Source: Nitrospirota bacterium (GTDB lineage: Bacteria; Nitrospirota; Nitrospiria; Nitrospirales; Nitrospiraceae). Taken from it: a DNA stretch of 64,000 nucleotides. The translations under genes and the position numbers were made by a program. The DNA lies in assembly GCA_030684575.1 (NCBI GenBank), contig JAUXVD010000019.1, positions 1-64,000 of the forward strand, in the 5' to 3' direction. Positions 25,351 to 33,787 of the stretch are shown here, piece by piece. Under the pieces are notes generated by a model. That model searched no databases. It saw only the letters and a list, made by a program, of their open reading frames with translations, and was not told where the DNA came from. The number at the start of each line of letters is the position of its first letter. Position 1 is the stretch's first letter.

Positions 25351-26406
25351 ATGCAGGAATTTATTGCAAAAATTGCCAAGGGGCCAAGGGCTGCCAAGGA
25401 TCTGACCTGGGACGAAGCGAAGCGGGCGATGAAGGCCCTCATTGAAGGAGAGGCCACGCCGGCACAGATCGGGGCCTTTCTCATTGCCATGAGAATCAAG
25501 ATGGAGTCTGTCACCGAGCTGGCTTCGATGACCGCGACCGCACGTTCGTATGTTGCGCCTGTGCCGATCCCCCGAGAGCTTGGTGTCGTGGATCTGCCGA
25601 GTTATGCAGGGAAGCAGGAGACCTTTCATGCCCTTGCGGCTGCCGCCATCGTGGCAGCATCGGCAGGAGCGTCGGTGTTGATGCATGGGTATGACGGGAT
25701 TCCCGGTCGCGCGGGGAATGCCGGGGTGCTCAAGGCCCTGGGCTTGCCGATCGACATGGAGCCGAAAGTCGCGGCAGAGGCGGTGAGGAAGCATGGGTTC
25801 GCCTACCTCGACATCGCCTTGTACCATCCCCCGGTCTATCGCTTTTTGGAGATGCGACAGGAGTTGGGCGCGCGGAACGTCTTTCATCCGATTGCGAGAC
25901 TCTTGAACCCGGCTCGCGCCGCGTCACAGGTCGTCGGTCTGTCTCATCCGCCTCACTTTGAAAAGACCGCTGAAGTGTTGCGGATGTTGGCCTGCCCTCG
26001 GGCGCTGGTGGTCAGCGGCGTGGAAGGCGATCCGGAGTTGTCGATTAGCGCACTCACCAGGGTGCTGGAATTGCGGGATGAGCGGATTACTCCTCTTTCG
26101 TTCGCGTCAAAAGATGCCGGATTGCCGCTGGGTACGCCGCGCGACATGGCCGGCTTTCCGTCGGACCAGCGAGACAAGGAAGCCGACCTGCTTCGGCGGA
26201 TTCTCCATAATCAGGTACAGGGCGGATCGCACAACTGGGTCTTGATGAATGCGGCGTTGATTCTGTACGCCGCAGGCAAAGGGGCCACGTGGGTGGCCTG
26301 CATTCCGCTGGCGCGTCGAGCGCTCGAAGAAGGGGCTGCGGCACGCAAATTAGAAGAGCTGACACAGGAGCCGGTGGGCACAGGCGTACCAGGACGAACC
26401 CATTGA
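25351..26406 (+). CDS. Anthranilate phosphoribosyltransferase-like protein (TrpD2/YbiB-like)
   Basis: A 351-residue protein with the glycosyltransferase family 3 fold. The helical N-terminal domain reads [33 protein letters not shown], and the alpha/beta domain includes [21 protein letters not shown]. The PRPP-binding signature GTGGD of true TrpD is replaced by a SYAGKQET-type sequence, as in TrpD2/YbiB proteins, which bind nucleic acid rather than act in tryptophan synthesis. It sits 5 bp after cysH and 20 bp before cysD, so it is part of the sulfur operon. Its role there is unknown. GTG/ATG starts overlapping cysH are possible alternatives. Confidence 0.8.
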   Translation: MQEFIAKIAKGPRAAKDLTWDEAKRAMKALIEGEATPAQIGAFLIAMRIKMESVTELASMTATARSYVAPVPIPRELGVVDLPSYAGKQETFHALAAAAIVAASAGASVLMHGYDGIPGRAGNAGVLKALGLPIDMEPKVAAEAVRKHGFAYLDIALYHPPVYRFLEMRQELGARNVFHPIARLLNPARAASQVVGLSHPPHFEKTAEVLRMLACPRALVVSGVEGDPELSISALTRVLELRDERITPLSFASKDAGLPLGTPRDMAGFPSDQRDKEADLLRRILHNQVQGGSHNWVLMNAALILYAAGKGATWVACIPLARRALEEGAAARKLEELTQEPVGTGVPGRTH

Positions 26407-26426
26407 CACAGGAGAGGATCGAGTCC

Positions 26427-27224
26427 GTGCAACATCTTCGTCATTTAGAAGACCAGAGCGTCTACATTCTGAGAGAAGCCTACAAACATTTCGGCAACTT
26501 GGCCATGTTGTGGTCGATGGGGAAGGATTCGACCGTCCTGCTGTGGCTGGCCAGAAAAGCCTTTTTCGGCCATGTCCCGCTTCCGCTTCTCCATGTCGAC
26601 ACGAGCTACAAAATTCCAGCCATGATCGAATATCGGGATCGAGTGGCCCGCGAGTGGGGCCTGAAATTGGTCGTGGGGCAAAACAAGGAAGCGCTCGCGG
26701 CCGGGATGAACCATACCCTGGGCCGCGTGACGTGCTGTACGGCCTTGAAGACCAATGGGCTCAAGCAACTGATCGAGCAAAAGGGCTATACGGGCATCAT
26801 TCTCGGTGTGCGGGCAGACGAGGAAGGGACCAGAGCCAAGGAGCGCTATTTCTCACCGCGCGACAAACATGGCGATTGGGATTTCCGCGATCAACCACCG
26901 GAACTCTGGGATCAATTTAAGACGACCTTTCCTCCGGGGACCCATATCCGGATCCATCCGTTGCTGGATTGGACGGAAATCAATATCTGGGAATACATTA
27001 AATACGAGAACATTCCCTTCATCGATCTCTATCTCGACAAGGGAGACGGGACGCGTTATCGCAGTCTCGGCTGTGCCCCCTGTACCACGCCGATCAAATC
27101 GACGGCGAAGTCCGTCGATGAGATTATTGACGAATTGCGGCATACCACAGTCGCAGAGCGATCGGGCCGCGCGCAGGATGAAGGACGCGGGATGGAGTTG
27201 CTACGTAAAGACGGCTACATGTAA
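26427..27224 (+). CDS. cysD: Sulfate adenylyltransferase subunit 2
   Basis: A 265-residue CysD, the PP-loop subunit that forms APS from sulfate and ATP. Visible are [19 protein letters not shown] at the N-terminus, the PP-loop [49 protein letters not shown] and [12 protein letters not shown] is chosen, with GGAGAGG 9 nt upstream; a TTG overlapping the previous gene's stop is the alternative. It is separated from cysN by repeat copy R1, so the usual cysDN coupling is interrupted. Confidence 0.95.
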   Translation: MQHLRHLEDQSVYILREAYKHFGNLAMLWSMGKDSTVLLWLARKAFFGHVPLPLLHVDTSYKIPAMIEYRDRVAREWGLKLVVGQNKEALAAGMNHTLGRVTCCTALKTNGLKQLIEQKGYTGIILGVRADEEGTRAKERYFSPRDKHGDWDFRDQPPELWDQFKTTFPPGTHIRIHPLLDWTEINIWEYIKYENIPFIDLYLDKGDGTRYRSLGCAPCTTPIKSTAKSVDEIIDELRHTTVAERSGRAQDEGRGMELLRKDGYM

Positions 27225-27225
27225 T

Positions 27226-27350
27226 GAGGATGCTGAAAAAGTCTGCCAGCTTCGTGCTCGGCTCATCGAAATCCTCAACGTGCCGCAGGGAGGACGCCTG
27301 CGGTTTCTCTTCTCCTGCAGCCTTGCTGGGCTGCCTGTTTGAACATTCTG
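27226..27350. repeat. Dispersed hairpin repeat, copy R1 (125 bp)
   Basis: It begins 1 bp after the cysD stop with GAGGATGCTGAAAAAG and ends GTTTGAACATTCTG, directly before the cysN ribosome-binding site. The outer arms are partly complementary. The inner stem here is CCGCAGG/CCTGCGG. It is the same length as copy R2. Confidence 0.85.
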
Positions 27351-27360
27351 GAGTGTGAAA

Positions 27361-29205
27361 ATGACGGAAGTAATTGCGAAATCATCAGACAATCTCAACA
27401 TCGTCATCGTCGGGCATGTGGACCATGGCAAGTCTACCTTGCTGGGGCGGCTCTATGCCGATACGGGATCGTTGCCGGACGGCAAACTTGAAAAGGTTCA
27501 AGCGATCTGTCAGCAGCAGGGGAAGCAGTTCGAGTACGCGTTCCTGTTCGATGCCTTCCTGGAAGAGCAGGAGCAGGGAATCACGATCGATACCGCGCGG
27601 ACATTTTTCGGCTGGAAGGGCCGGCAATATATCATCATCGATGCGCCGGGGCATAAGGAGTTTCTCAAGAACATGATTTCCGGGGCGGCCCGGGCTGAAG
27701 GGGCGTTGTTGTTGATCGATGCCTTGGAGGGTGTGAAGGAGCAGTCCAAGAAGCATGGCTATCTCTTGTCGCTCCTGGGCGTCCGCCAGTTTGCCGTGGT
27801 CGTGAACAAGATGGATCTGGTCGGCTACAAGCAGGATGTGTTCGACGCGATCGAAAAGGAATATCGCGAGTTCCTCGGGCAGTTCAAGGCGGTTCCGCAA
27901 CAAATCATTCCTGTCAGCGCCAAGCTCGGCGATAACATCGCCAACCGGAGCGAGCAGATGCCCTGGTATAGCGGTCCGACCGTGCTGGATGCGCTTAGTG
28001 CGTTTAGGAAGGAGCCTGGGCGCTCCGAGCAACCGCTTCGCCTGCCGGTTCAGGACGTGTACAAGTTCGACGCCCGCCGCATCATCGCCGGACGCATTAC
28101 GGCAGGGCAATTGAAAGTCGGCGATTCGGTGGTGTTCTCGCCCTCGAATAAGCGGGCAACGGTCAAAACGATTGAAGCGTTCAATGTCGATCCCCTGCCG
28201 GTTGAAGGCCATGCAGGCCAGTCCGTTGGGATCACGCTCGATGAACAGATTTTTGTCGAGCGAGGAGAGGTGGCATCGCATCAGGAGCAGCTTCCGCTCG
28301 TCTCGACGGCCTTTCGCGCGAATGTGTTCTGGCTGGGCCGGAAGCCGTTGGAACGAGGACGGCGGTATCAGCTTAGAGTGGCGACGAAGGAAGTGGATTG
28401 TGAAGTCGCGACCATTCACCGGATCATCGATACGATGGATCTGGCTCAGCAGCAGGGCAGCAGCGTGGTGAATAAGAATCAGGTTGCAGAGATTACCATT
28501 CGAGCCAAAGCGCCGGTGGCGTTCGATCTCTCGGCGTCGTTCGAGGCGACAGGCCGGTTCGTGCTCGTGGATGAGTACGACATTGCCGGCGGCGGCATCG
28601 TCACAGAACTGGTCCATGACGATCAGGAATTCCTCCGCGAAGAAGCGCGGCAGCGCGATTTTGCCTGGGTCAAGGGCGAGGTCGGGGTCGAGGACCGTGC
28701 GCAGCAATATGGTCACCGAGCCGCAATTGTGCTGGTGACTGGGGGGCGGCATACAGGGAAGTCATTTTTAGCCAAGACTATCGAGGCCCGGCTTGTGGCA
28801 GACGGCCGGCATGCCTACTTGCTCGATGGGGGGAATCTCCGCCGCGGACTTGATGCAGACCTCACGGAGGGGGAGCGGGGGCAGGCGGCCGAAATGGCTC
28901 GTCGTTATGGCGAGGTGGCGAGGTTGCTGGTCGATACAGGGCTGATCGTGGTCTCGACGACCAATCCTTTCGGGATGGCCTACGTCGAGGCGGCTCAGGC
29001 TATTCGTACACTCGTCCACCCGGTCCCAGTCATCGCCATTCATATGAGTAAGGTGCCGGAGGAAGCTCCGCCAAATACGGATATCGTGCTGTCAGGTCCG
29101 GTAGACTTTGATGCGGCGACCAGACAAATTCTTGAAGAGCTCAAACGCCGCGGAGTTTTGGCTCAGGCGATTGGGGCGAAGCCGATCTTTCAGTACTCCA
29201 TCTAG
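27361..29205 (+). CDS. cysN: Sulfate adenylyltransferase subunit 1 with APS-kinase-like C-terminal domain
   Basis: A 614-residue protein. The CysN GTPase part (about 1-430) has G1 [10 protein letters not shown]3 DAPGHKEF and G4 NKMDL, and drives the CysD reaction. The C-terminal ~165 residues resemble CysC APS kinase, with P-loop GGRHTGKS and [19 protein letters not shown]. The usual DGDN motif reads DGGN and the following arginine-rich region is altered, so kinase activity is uncertain. Because CysH is of the APS type, PAPS is not needed for reduction. The start ATG has GGAG 7 nt upstream. The stop codon TAG abuts repeat R2. Confidence 0.93.
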   Translation: MTEVIAKSSDNLNIVIVGHVDHGKSTLLGRLYADTGSLPDGKLEKVQAICQQQGKQFEYAFLFDAFLEEQEQGITIDTARTFFGWKGRQYIIIDAPGHKEFLKNMISGAARAEGALLLIDALEGVKEQSKKHGYLLSLLGVRQFAVVVNKMDLVGYKQDVFDAIEKEYREFLGQFKAVPQQIIPVSAKLGDNIANRSEQMPWYSGPTVLDALSAFRKEPGRSEQPLRLPVQDVYKFDARRIIAGRITAGQLKVGDSVVFSPSNKRATVKTIEAFNVDPLPVEGHAGQSVGITLDEQIFVERGEVASHQEQLPLVSTAFRANVFWLGRKPLERGRRYQLRVATKEVDCEVATIHRIIDTMDLAQQQGSSVVNKNQVAEITIRAKAPVAFDLSASFEATGRFVLVDEYDIAGGGIVTELVHDDQEFLREEARQRDFAWVKGEVGVEDRAQQYGHRAAIVLVTGGRHTGKSFLAKTIEARLVADGRHAYLLDGGNLRRGLDADLTEGERGQAAEMARRYGEVARLLVDTGLIVVSTTNPFGMAYVEAAQAIRTLVHPVPVIAIHMSKVPEEAPPNTDIVLSGPVDFDAATRQILEELKRRGVLAQAIGAKPIFQYSI

Positions 29206-29330
29206 CAGGATGCTGAAAAAGCCCGCCAGCTTCGTTCTCGTCTCATCGAAATCCTCAACGTACCCCTGAGGGTACGCCTCCGGTTTCGATTCGCCTGCGG
29301 CCTCGCTGGACGAGCTTTTTGAGCATCCTG
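29206..29330. repeat. Dispersed hairpin repeat, copy R2 (125 bp)
   Basis: It begins immediately after the cysN TAG, and CTAG itself resembles the start of other copies. Ends CAGGATGCTGAAAAAG and CTTTTTGAGCATCCTG are near-perfect inverted repeats. The inner stem is ACGTACCC-CTGA-GGGTACG flanked by CGAAATCC and CCGGTTTCG. This is the most regular copy. Confidence 0.9.
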
Positions 29331-29562
29331 CGGGAGGTTTCCCCCTGCTTGTTATATACCTACAGACCCGCGAAGCTCCCCCTACGACGAAACAGGTTTT
29401 CTTCAGCCGTATGGTCCATGATTTGTTCGGGCGCAGTGTTGCATAGCTAGTTGAATTATATAATATTATTGGATGTTTATCGCGGCCATTGATGGCGTAT
29501 TACGCGGACAGAAATGGCAGATCCTGCTCTTGTGCTGATCGGCCTAAACATAGTTGGGCGTT
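29331..29562. other. AT-rich intergenic segment, possible cassette boundary
   Basis: No gene recognised. It is visibly less GC-rich than neighbours (long A/T runs near 29450-29475). It ends in GCCTAA-ACATAG-TTGGGC, a 6-bp hairpin just before the next gene, of which AGTTGGGC resembles the GTTRRRY core of integron recombination sites. Confidence 0.35.
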
Positions 29563-29928
29563 ATGAAGCAAGGCTACCTAGAGTCATTTGCGCGGAGCGT
29601 TATCGGCACCGTTGTATCAGCTCCGGCGTTTCAAGAGCTTTGCACTCTTCAGTGCGCCAACACATCGGAGCTCCTTGACCGTTTGGCTCGCCATATTGCT
29701 GAGAGCTACTGCGCGGGCAACTGGTCCTTTGAGGACGCTGATGGCGCAATGAACCATCTCTGGGCATTCCTATCCTTCCAGAAAGATTGTGAGATTCCGC
29801 CTTACTTCTACAGCGTTTATGATGCATTTGATGCCGGGGAGTATTACCACTCCGGTGACTCAAGAGATGCCTCGCCTGAGCAGCTCTACACGAAGCCGCT
29901 CATTGCGAAGATAGTGAGTAGTCCCTGA
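29563..29928 (+). CDS. Hypothetical protein, possible integron-cassette-type gene
   Basis: A 121-residue soluble acidic protein I do not recognise by name. It is helical at the N-terminus (YLESFARSVIGTVV), central W/F-rich (NHLWAFLSFQKD), and ends with VYDAFDAGEYYHSGD and a YTKPLIAKI tail, a style common among small cassette-borne or immunity-like proteins. It is bracketed by GTTGGGC (29553-29559) and GTTAGAC (29936-29942), and local composition is more AT-rich than neighbours. No integrase or clear attC hairpin is present. Function unknown; horizontal origin is a guess from context. Confidence 0.55.
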   Translation: MKQGYLESFARSVIGTVVSAPAFQELCTLQCANTSELLDRLARHIAESYCAGNWSFEDADGAMNHLWAFLSFQKDCEIPPYFYSVYDAFDAGEYYHSGDSRDASPEQLYTKPLIAKIVSSP

Positions 29929-30054
29929 ATTTGGTTGTTAGACCTGAAATGTGCGCCATCTGGGGGGCTGGATGTGCGGAGTTTGACTCTCCAGAAACCG
30001 CTATGATACCGTTTCAGCTCGCTGAATTTGCACTGTTAACAAGGGGTATTTCCC

Positions 30055-30975
30055 ATGGCCGTCGAGAAAGATTTGAAAGCCATCCTTGGCAAATTGAAGT
30101 TCTCAGACGATGCCAAGGTCCTCGCGCAGATTTCTGAAAATACGAAATTGGTCCATGCCCGCATGGCCAGCATCAAGCACAAGCTGGTGGTCATGAGCGG
30201 AAAGGGCGGCGTGGGCAAGAGCATGACGACCGTGAACCTGGCCCTGGCATTTGCGCGGCAGGGGGCGAAGGTCGGATTGCTCGACGTGGATCTGAACGGA
30301 CCCTGTGTGCCCCGTATGTTGGGCATGCATGGTCAGTCGTTGACCATGAGGCCAGAGGGAGCGACTCCACCGGTCGGGCCGCTTGGCGTGAAAGTCGCGT
30401 CGATGGACTTCTTTCTGGACGATGCCTCGCCGGTTCGCTGGAAGGGGCCGATGGATGTCAGCCCGGTGTGGCTTGGCCTGATGGAGATGAACGTCATCCG
30501 TGAGTTTTTAGCCGATGTCGTGTGGGGCGAGCTCGACTATCTCCTCGTCGATTTGCCTCCAGGAGCGGCAGCGGATAAGCCACCCGTCATCGCTGGGTTC
30601 ATTCCAGATTTGGCGGGAGCGATCGTCGTCACGACCCCGTCGGAAGTGGCCTCAGACGTGGTGCAAAAGTCTGTCACCTATGCGCGGGATATGGGGATCA
30701 AGGTCCTGGGCATGGTCGAGAACATGAGTGAGTATCGTTGTCCCTCTTGCGGGGAGGTCAACGAGCTATTCGAGGGCAACACCGAGGCGATGTGTGAGGC
30801 GCTGGACCTGCCGTTGCTCGGACGAATTCCTTTCGACCGGAAGCTCGCGCGCACCTTCGACAAGGGTGAGCCGTTGCTCGACGACACGTATCCGACGATT
30901 CAACGGTACCAGGAAATTGCCGGACGTATCAGGACATTACTCGATTACAAGAAGGTGCTGGCCGATAAACTGTGA
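30055..30975 (+). CDS. Mrp/NBP35-family P-loop ATPase
   Basis: A 306-residue Mrp-type (ApbC/NBP35) Fe-S carrier ATPase. The deviant Walker A MSGKGGVGKS, switch LLDVDLNGPCVPRMLG and VDLPPG are clear, as is the family's C-terminal C-x-x-C (CPSCGEVNELF), which bridges an Fe-S cluster between subunits. It lacks the N-terminal DUF59 domain of some Mrp proteins. A role in loading Fe-S clusters, possibly into the neighbouring Fe-S sulfur enzymes, is inferred. Repeat R3 follows 13 bp after the stop. Confidence 0.92.
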   Translation: MAVEKDLKAILGKLKFSDDAKVLAQISENTKLVHARMASIKHKLVVMSGKGGVGKSMTTVNLALAFARQGAKVGLLDVDLNGPCVPRMLGMHGQSLTMRPEGATPPVGPLGVKVASMDFFLDDASPVRWKGPMDVSPVWLGLMEMNVIREFLADVVWGELDYLLVDLPPGAAADKPPVIAGFIPDLAGAIVVTTPSEVASDVVQKSVTYARDMGIKVLGMVENMSEYRCPSCGEVNELFEGNTEAMCEALDLPLLGRIPFDRKLARTFDKGEPLLDDTYPTIQRYQEIAGRIRTLLDYKKVLADKL

Positions 30976-30988
30976 TGTTCCGCCCTAA

Positions 30989-31110
30989 CAGAATGCTGAA
31001 AAAGTCCGCCAGCGGTGTTCTCGCTTCACGAAGAGGCTCAACGTACTAACTAGTACGCCTCGCCTCTTCGCTCGCTGCGGCCTTGCTGGATGGCCATTTT
31101 GAGCATTCTG
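30989..31110. repeat. Dispersed hairpin repeat, copy R3 (122 bp)
   Basis: Ends CAGAATGCTGAAAAAG and TTTTGAGCATTCTG are complementary. The inner hairpin CGAAGAGGC-tca-ACGTACTA / TAGTACG-cctc-GCCTCTTCG is almost perfect and differs from R2 by matched changes on both arms. Confidence 0.9.
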
Positions 31111-31202
31111 TGCGATATGCTCCTGTTGTCCTAGATGTGCGGGCCATTGAGTTTCCGCTGTGCCACAATAGTTTTTCCGCAGCCTGCTAAAGAGGAGACG
31201 CC

Positions 31203-31967
31203 ATGAAATTCGTGTGCCTCAATTGTGAAACCTACATGAACTTTGAGAAGGTGGAGAAGCCCGGAGAGGGCACGCTCGGCGTGTTCTTCGGCTGCCCGTC
31301 TTGCAGCGCCAAGTTTTCTATGGTGACCAACCCTGGTGAAACTCAGATGGTCAGTTCTCTCGGCGTGCAGTTGGGTGGACGTACCGTAGCCGCCGAGCCC
31401 TTTGAGATGACCCGTGGCACGTTGAAGGACGAGGCGACCGCTGGCTCCGGTCAAATGGCAGCCTATCTGAACGAGAAGATTCAGGCTGGCCAACCGGCTG
31501 CAGCCGCACCGACGGCCACCGCCGCACCGGCGGGTAAGCCTGGAGAAAAGCCCAGTGGCGGTTGTCCCTTCTCCGCGATGGTCGCGGAAATGGGGCTGAC
31601 GTCTGGCGGAAAACCTGCCACCGGTGGCGCAGCGGCCTCCGAGTTTACCTGGTCAGTCGATGCAAAAGAGAAGCTCGAGCGTCTTCCGTCATTCGTGAAG
31701 CCAATGGTGCAGAGCAGTGTCGAGGCTTTTGCCCGTAAGCAGGGGTACCAGACCATTACGTTGCAAGTGATGGACGATTCCAAGAGCGACTCGAGCAACG
31801 GGATGGCCTGGACGCCTGAGGCTGAGAAGCGGCTTGAGAATATCCCGGACTTCATCCGTCCGATGGCCCGCAAAGAGGTCGAGCGGGTGGCGAAGGAGCG
31901 CGGGTTGGCGACCATTACGGCGCAAGTGATGGATGAGACGAAAGATAAGTTTATGAAGTTCATGTAA
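31203..31967 (+). CDS. Zinc-ribbon protein with two PCP-reductase-like domains
   Basis: A 254-residue protein. The N-terminus is a zinc ribbon (C5-LN-C8 and C31-PS-C34). A low-complexity Ala/Pro linker (about 100-120) leads to two copies of the short helical PCP_red-type domain, known from the C-terminus of light-independent protochlorophyllide reductase subunit B. The copies read WSVDAKEKLERLPSFVKPMV and WTPEAEKRLENIPDFIRPMA, each ending in an IT-x-Q-V-M-D strand. No catalytic subunit of that enzyme is nearby and the organism is presumably not phototrophic, so the domain must do something else here. A related repeat protein lies at 46-47 kb. Confidence 0.75.
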   Translation: MKFVCLNCETYMNFEKVEKPGEGTLGVFFGCPSCSAKFSMVTNPGETQMVSSLGVQLGGRTVAAEPFEMTRGTLKDEATAGSGQMAAYLNEKIQAGQPAAAAPTATAAPAGKPGEKPSGGCPFSAMVAEMGLTSGGKPATGGAAASEFTWSVDAKEKLERLPSFVKPMVQSSVEAFARKQGYQTITLQVMDDSKSDSSNGMAWTPEAEKRLENIPDFIRPMARKEVERVAKERGLATITAQVMDETKDKFMKFM

Positions 31968-31996
31968 GGAATAGATTCGTGCAAGTGTGGGAGCAG

Positions 31997-32024
31997 AGGC
32001 CCATCCAGTTTTCTGGATGGGCCT
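31997..32024 (+). terminator. Strong intrinsic terminator-like hairpin
   Basis: AGGCCCATCCAG-TTTT-CTGGATGGGCCT is a perfect 12-bp stem with a 4-nt loop, followed by TTCC. It lies 30 bp after the zinc-ribbon/PCP-reductase-like gene. A start for the next gene upstream of it is therefore unlikely. Confidence 0.8.
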
Positions 32025-32080
32025 TTCCATTACAACGAGGGTGTTCACTGTCTGTCGCGTTCCGATTGGCGAGCCTGTGG

Positions 32081-32800
32081 ATGGGGCTTGCCATTACCGT
32101 GATGGTTGTAGCCCTGTCCATTGATGCAGGTTGGCTCTATGCTGAGGCCGTTGGCGGCGAGCATGCTTCCGGTCATGATCACCATGGCCTCACCGTCAGT
32201 GGGTGGGAGGGCTCGGCTCAGGGCATCGCCTATTCGGAGTTCAATCACCATCTCGCCGGGTTCATTGTTCTGCTGATGGGTTGTGCCGAGTTGAGCCATC
32301 CCTTACGCCTGACGTCTCTGTTGTGGATGAGGCTGGTATTGCCTATCGCCATGGTATCGGGCAGCCTTATCCTCCTAATTTGGAGCGATCATGAGGCCTG
32401 GCCAATCGGATCTCTCGGTTTTCTACAGACATTTTCAGGGGAAGATCCGGAAATCCTCCAACATAAAATCTATGGATTCTTGTTGTTCTTTGTAGGATCT
32501 ATTGAAGTGCTACGGCGGGTTGGCCGTATCTCCTATGGCTTATGGAGTCTGCCCCTGCCCCTATTTGCCATCATCGGTGGGCTCATGCTCTTTGGCCATT
32601 CGCATGGAGCCCATCTCTCTGCGTACAAAATCGCAATGGACCATGCGTTGATGGGGACTCTTGCCGTGACAGCTGGTTCGTCCAAGCTGCTCGTCGAACG
32701 GTTTCGCTTCCCATCGCATACAGTTGGCTCAAAATGGGAGTTGCTCTGGGCTGGTCTGATCGTCCTCATCGGGGTACAGTTATTGATGTATTCTGAGTAG
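32081..32800 (+). CDS. Multi-pass membrane protein with His-rich segment
   Basis: About 239 residues with six or seven hydrophobic helices. A His-rich, probably extracytoplasmic stretch (GGEHASGHDHHG) follows the first helix. Further histidines occur in or near helices (NHHLAGFIVLL, GHSHGAHLSAYK, MDHALMG), the sort of placement seen in CopD-like or cytochrome-like metal or heme membrane proteins. No defined family could be named. The start is uncertain: ATG at 32081 is taken because the perfect terminator hairpin lies between the preceding gene and the further-upstream GTG at 31979. Confidence 0.6.
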   Translation: MGLAITVMVVALSIDAGWLYAEAVGGEHASGHDHHGLTVSGWEGSAQGIAYSEFNHHLAGFIVLLMGCAELSHPLRLTSLLWMRLVLPIAMVSGSLILLIWSDHEAWPIGSLGFLQTFSGEDPEILQHKIYGFLLFFVGSIEVLRRVGRISYGLWSLPLPLFAIIGGLMLFGHSHGAHLSAYKIAMDHALMGTLAVTAGSSKLLVERFRFPSHTVGSKWELLWAGLIVLIGVQLLMYSE

Positions 32801-32934
32801 TTGGCTCCGTCGCGGTGCCCGCCCTGGTCTAATTGACTCCCTTTCAGCCCTGTGCTACGTGTACCAGCTCTAATCGATTGACATCATGTTCTTACGCGGT
32901 CGGCTCTCCTTGAGCCGGTTGCATGGAGTACATT

Positions 32935-33687
32935 ATGGGTGGACATAGCCATTGGGCAACGGTTAAGCGGCACAAGGGGGCCATGGATGTTAAGCGCGGG
33001 AAGATTTTCACGCGAATCATCCGCGAAGTGACGATTGCCGCCCGGTCAGGCTCTGACCCGGACGGAAATCCGCGTCTTCGGCTGGCCATCCTAAAGGCCA
33101 AAGAAGCCAATATGCCTGGCGATACGCTGAAGAAAGCTATTCAGCGTGGCACGGGGGAATTGCCCGGCGTTATCTATGAAGAGTTTCATCTGGAAGCATA
33201 TGGACCTGGAGGGGTCGGCGTATTGCTGGAGATCACGAGTGACAATCGTAATCGTACCGTCGCCGAGCTGCGGAACCTCCTCACGAAAAATCATGGCAAC
33301 ATGGCTGAGGCGGGCGCTGTCTCCTGGCAGTTTCACAAGAAGGGCCTGCTCACGATCGAGAAGGGCAAAGTCGACGAAGATACGCTGCTCTCTCTCGCGC
33401 TCGACGCGGGAGCGGAGGACGTCAAGGTGGGCGAGTCAAGCTATGAAGTGCTCACGGATCCGCACCACTTCGAGGCCGTGAAGAAAGCGCTCCTTGATGC
33501 GAAGATTGAGACCGTGCTGATGGAAGTGACCTTTGTTCCGCAGAACACGATCAAGCTGGAGGAAAAGGCCGCCGAGCAAATGCTCAAGTTGATGGAAGTC
33601 TTGGATGAGCATGAAGATGTCCAGAAAGTGCATGCGAACTTTGATATTTCCGACGAGGTGATGGAGAAGGTAGCTGCCGCTGGATGA
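32935..33687 (+). CDS. yebC: YebC/PmpR (TACO1) family protein
   Basis: A 250-residue YebC-family protein with the invariant N-terminus MGGHSHWATVKRHKGAMDVKRGKIFTRIIRE, of which GHSHWATVKRHKG is diagnostic. Three alpha/beta domains follow (GPGGVGVLLEITSDNRNRTV is the second-domain signature). Members act in translation of difficult motifs or as DNA-binding regulators. It precedes ruvA as in many genomes, but ruvC, which usually lies between, is absent. A GTG/ATG slightly upstream (32923) is less likely because the family begins at MGGHSHW. Confidence 0.95.
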   Translation: MGGHSHWATVKRHKGAMDVKRGKIFTRIIREVTIAARSGSDPDGNPRLRLAILKAKEANMPGDTLKKAIQRGTGELPGVIYEEFHLEAYGPGGVGVLLEITSDNRNRTVAELRNLLTKNHGNMAEAGAVSWQFHKKGLLTIEKGKVDEDTLLSLALDAGAEDVKVGESSYEVLTDPHHFEAVKKALLDAKIETVLMEVTFVPQNTIKLEEKAAEQMLKLMEVLDEHEDVQKVHANFDISDEVMEKVAAAG

Positions 33688-33787
33688 ACAACAACGGTAA
33701 TATTTCAGGTATCCAGGCTGAAGGTCGGCGCTCCGAACAGGTCAGTCTTGAGCCTGAACACCTTCAGCTTATGTTGCCTCACAGAGT

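Noticed and set aside
27385-28752. 455-codon minus-strand open frame antisense to cysN
   Set aside because: It is a shadow of the high-GC coding strand; cysN has clear GTPase motifs, and the antisense product has no domains and a His/Arg-rich composition.
31979-32080. GTG at 31979 as start of the His-rich membrane protein
   Set aside because: A perfect terminator hairpin lies inside this stretch and the translated part is not membrane-like, so a downstream start is more credible.
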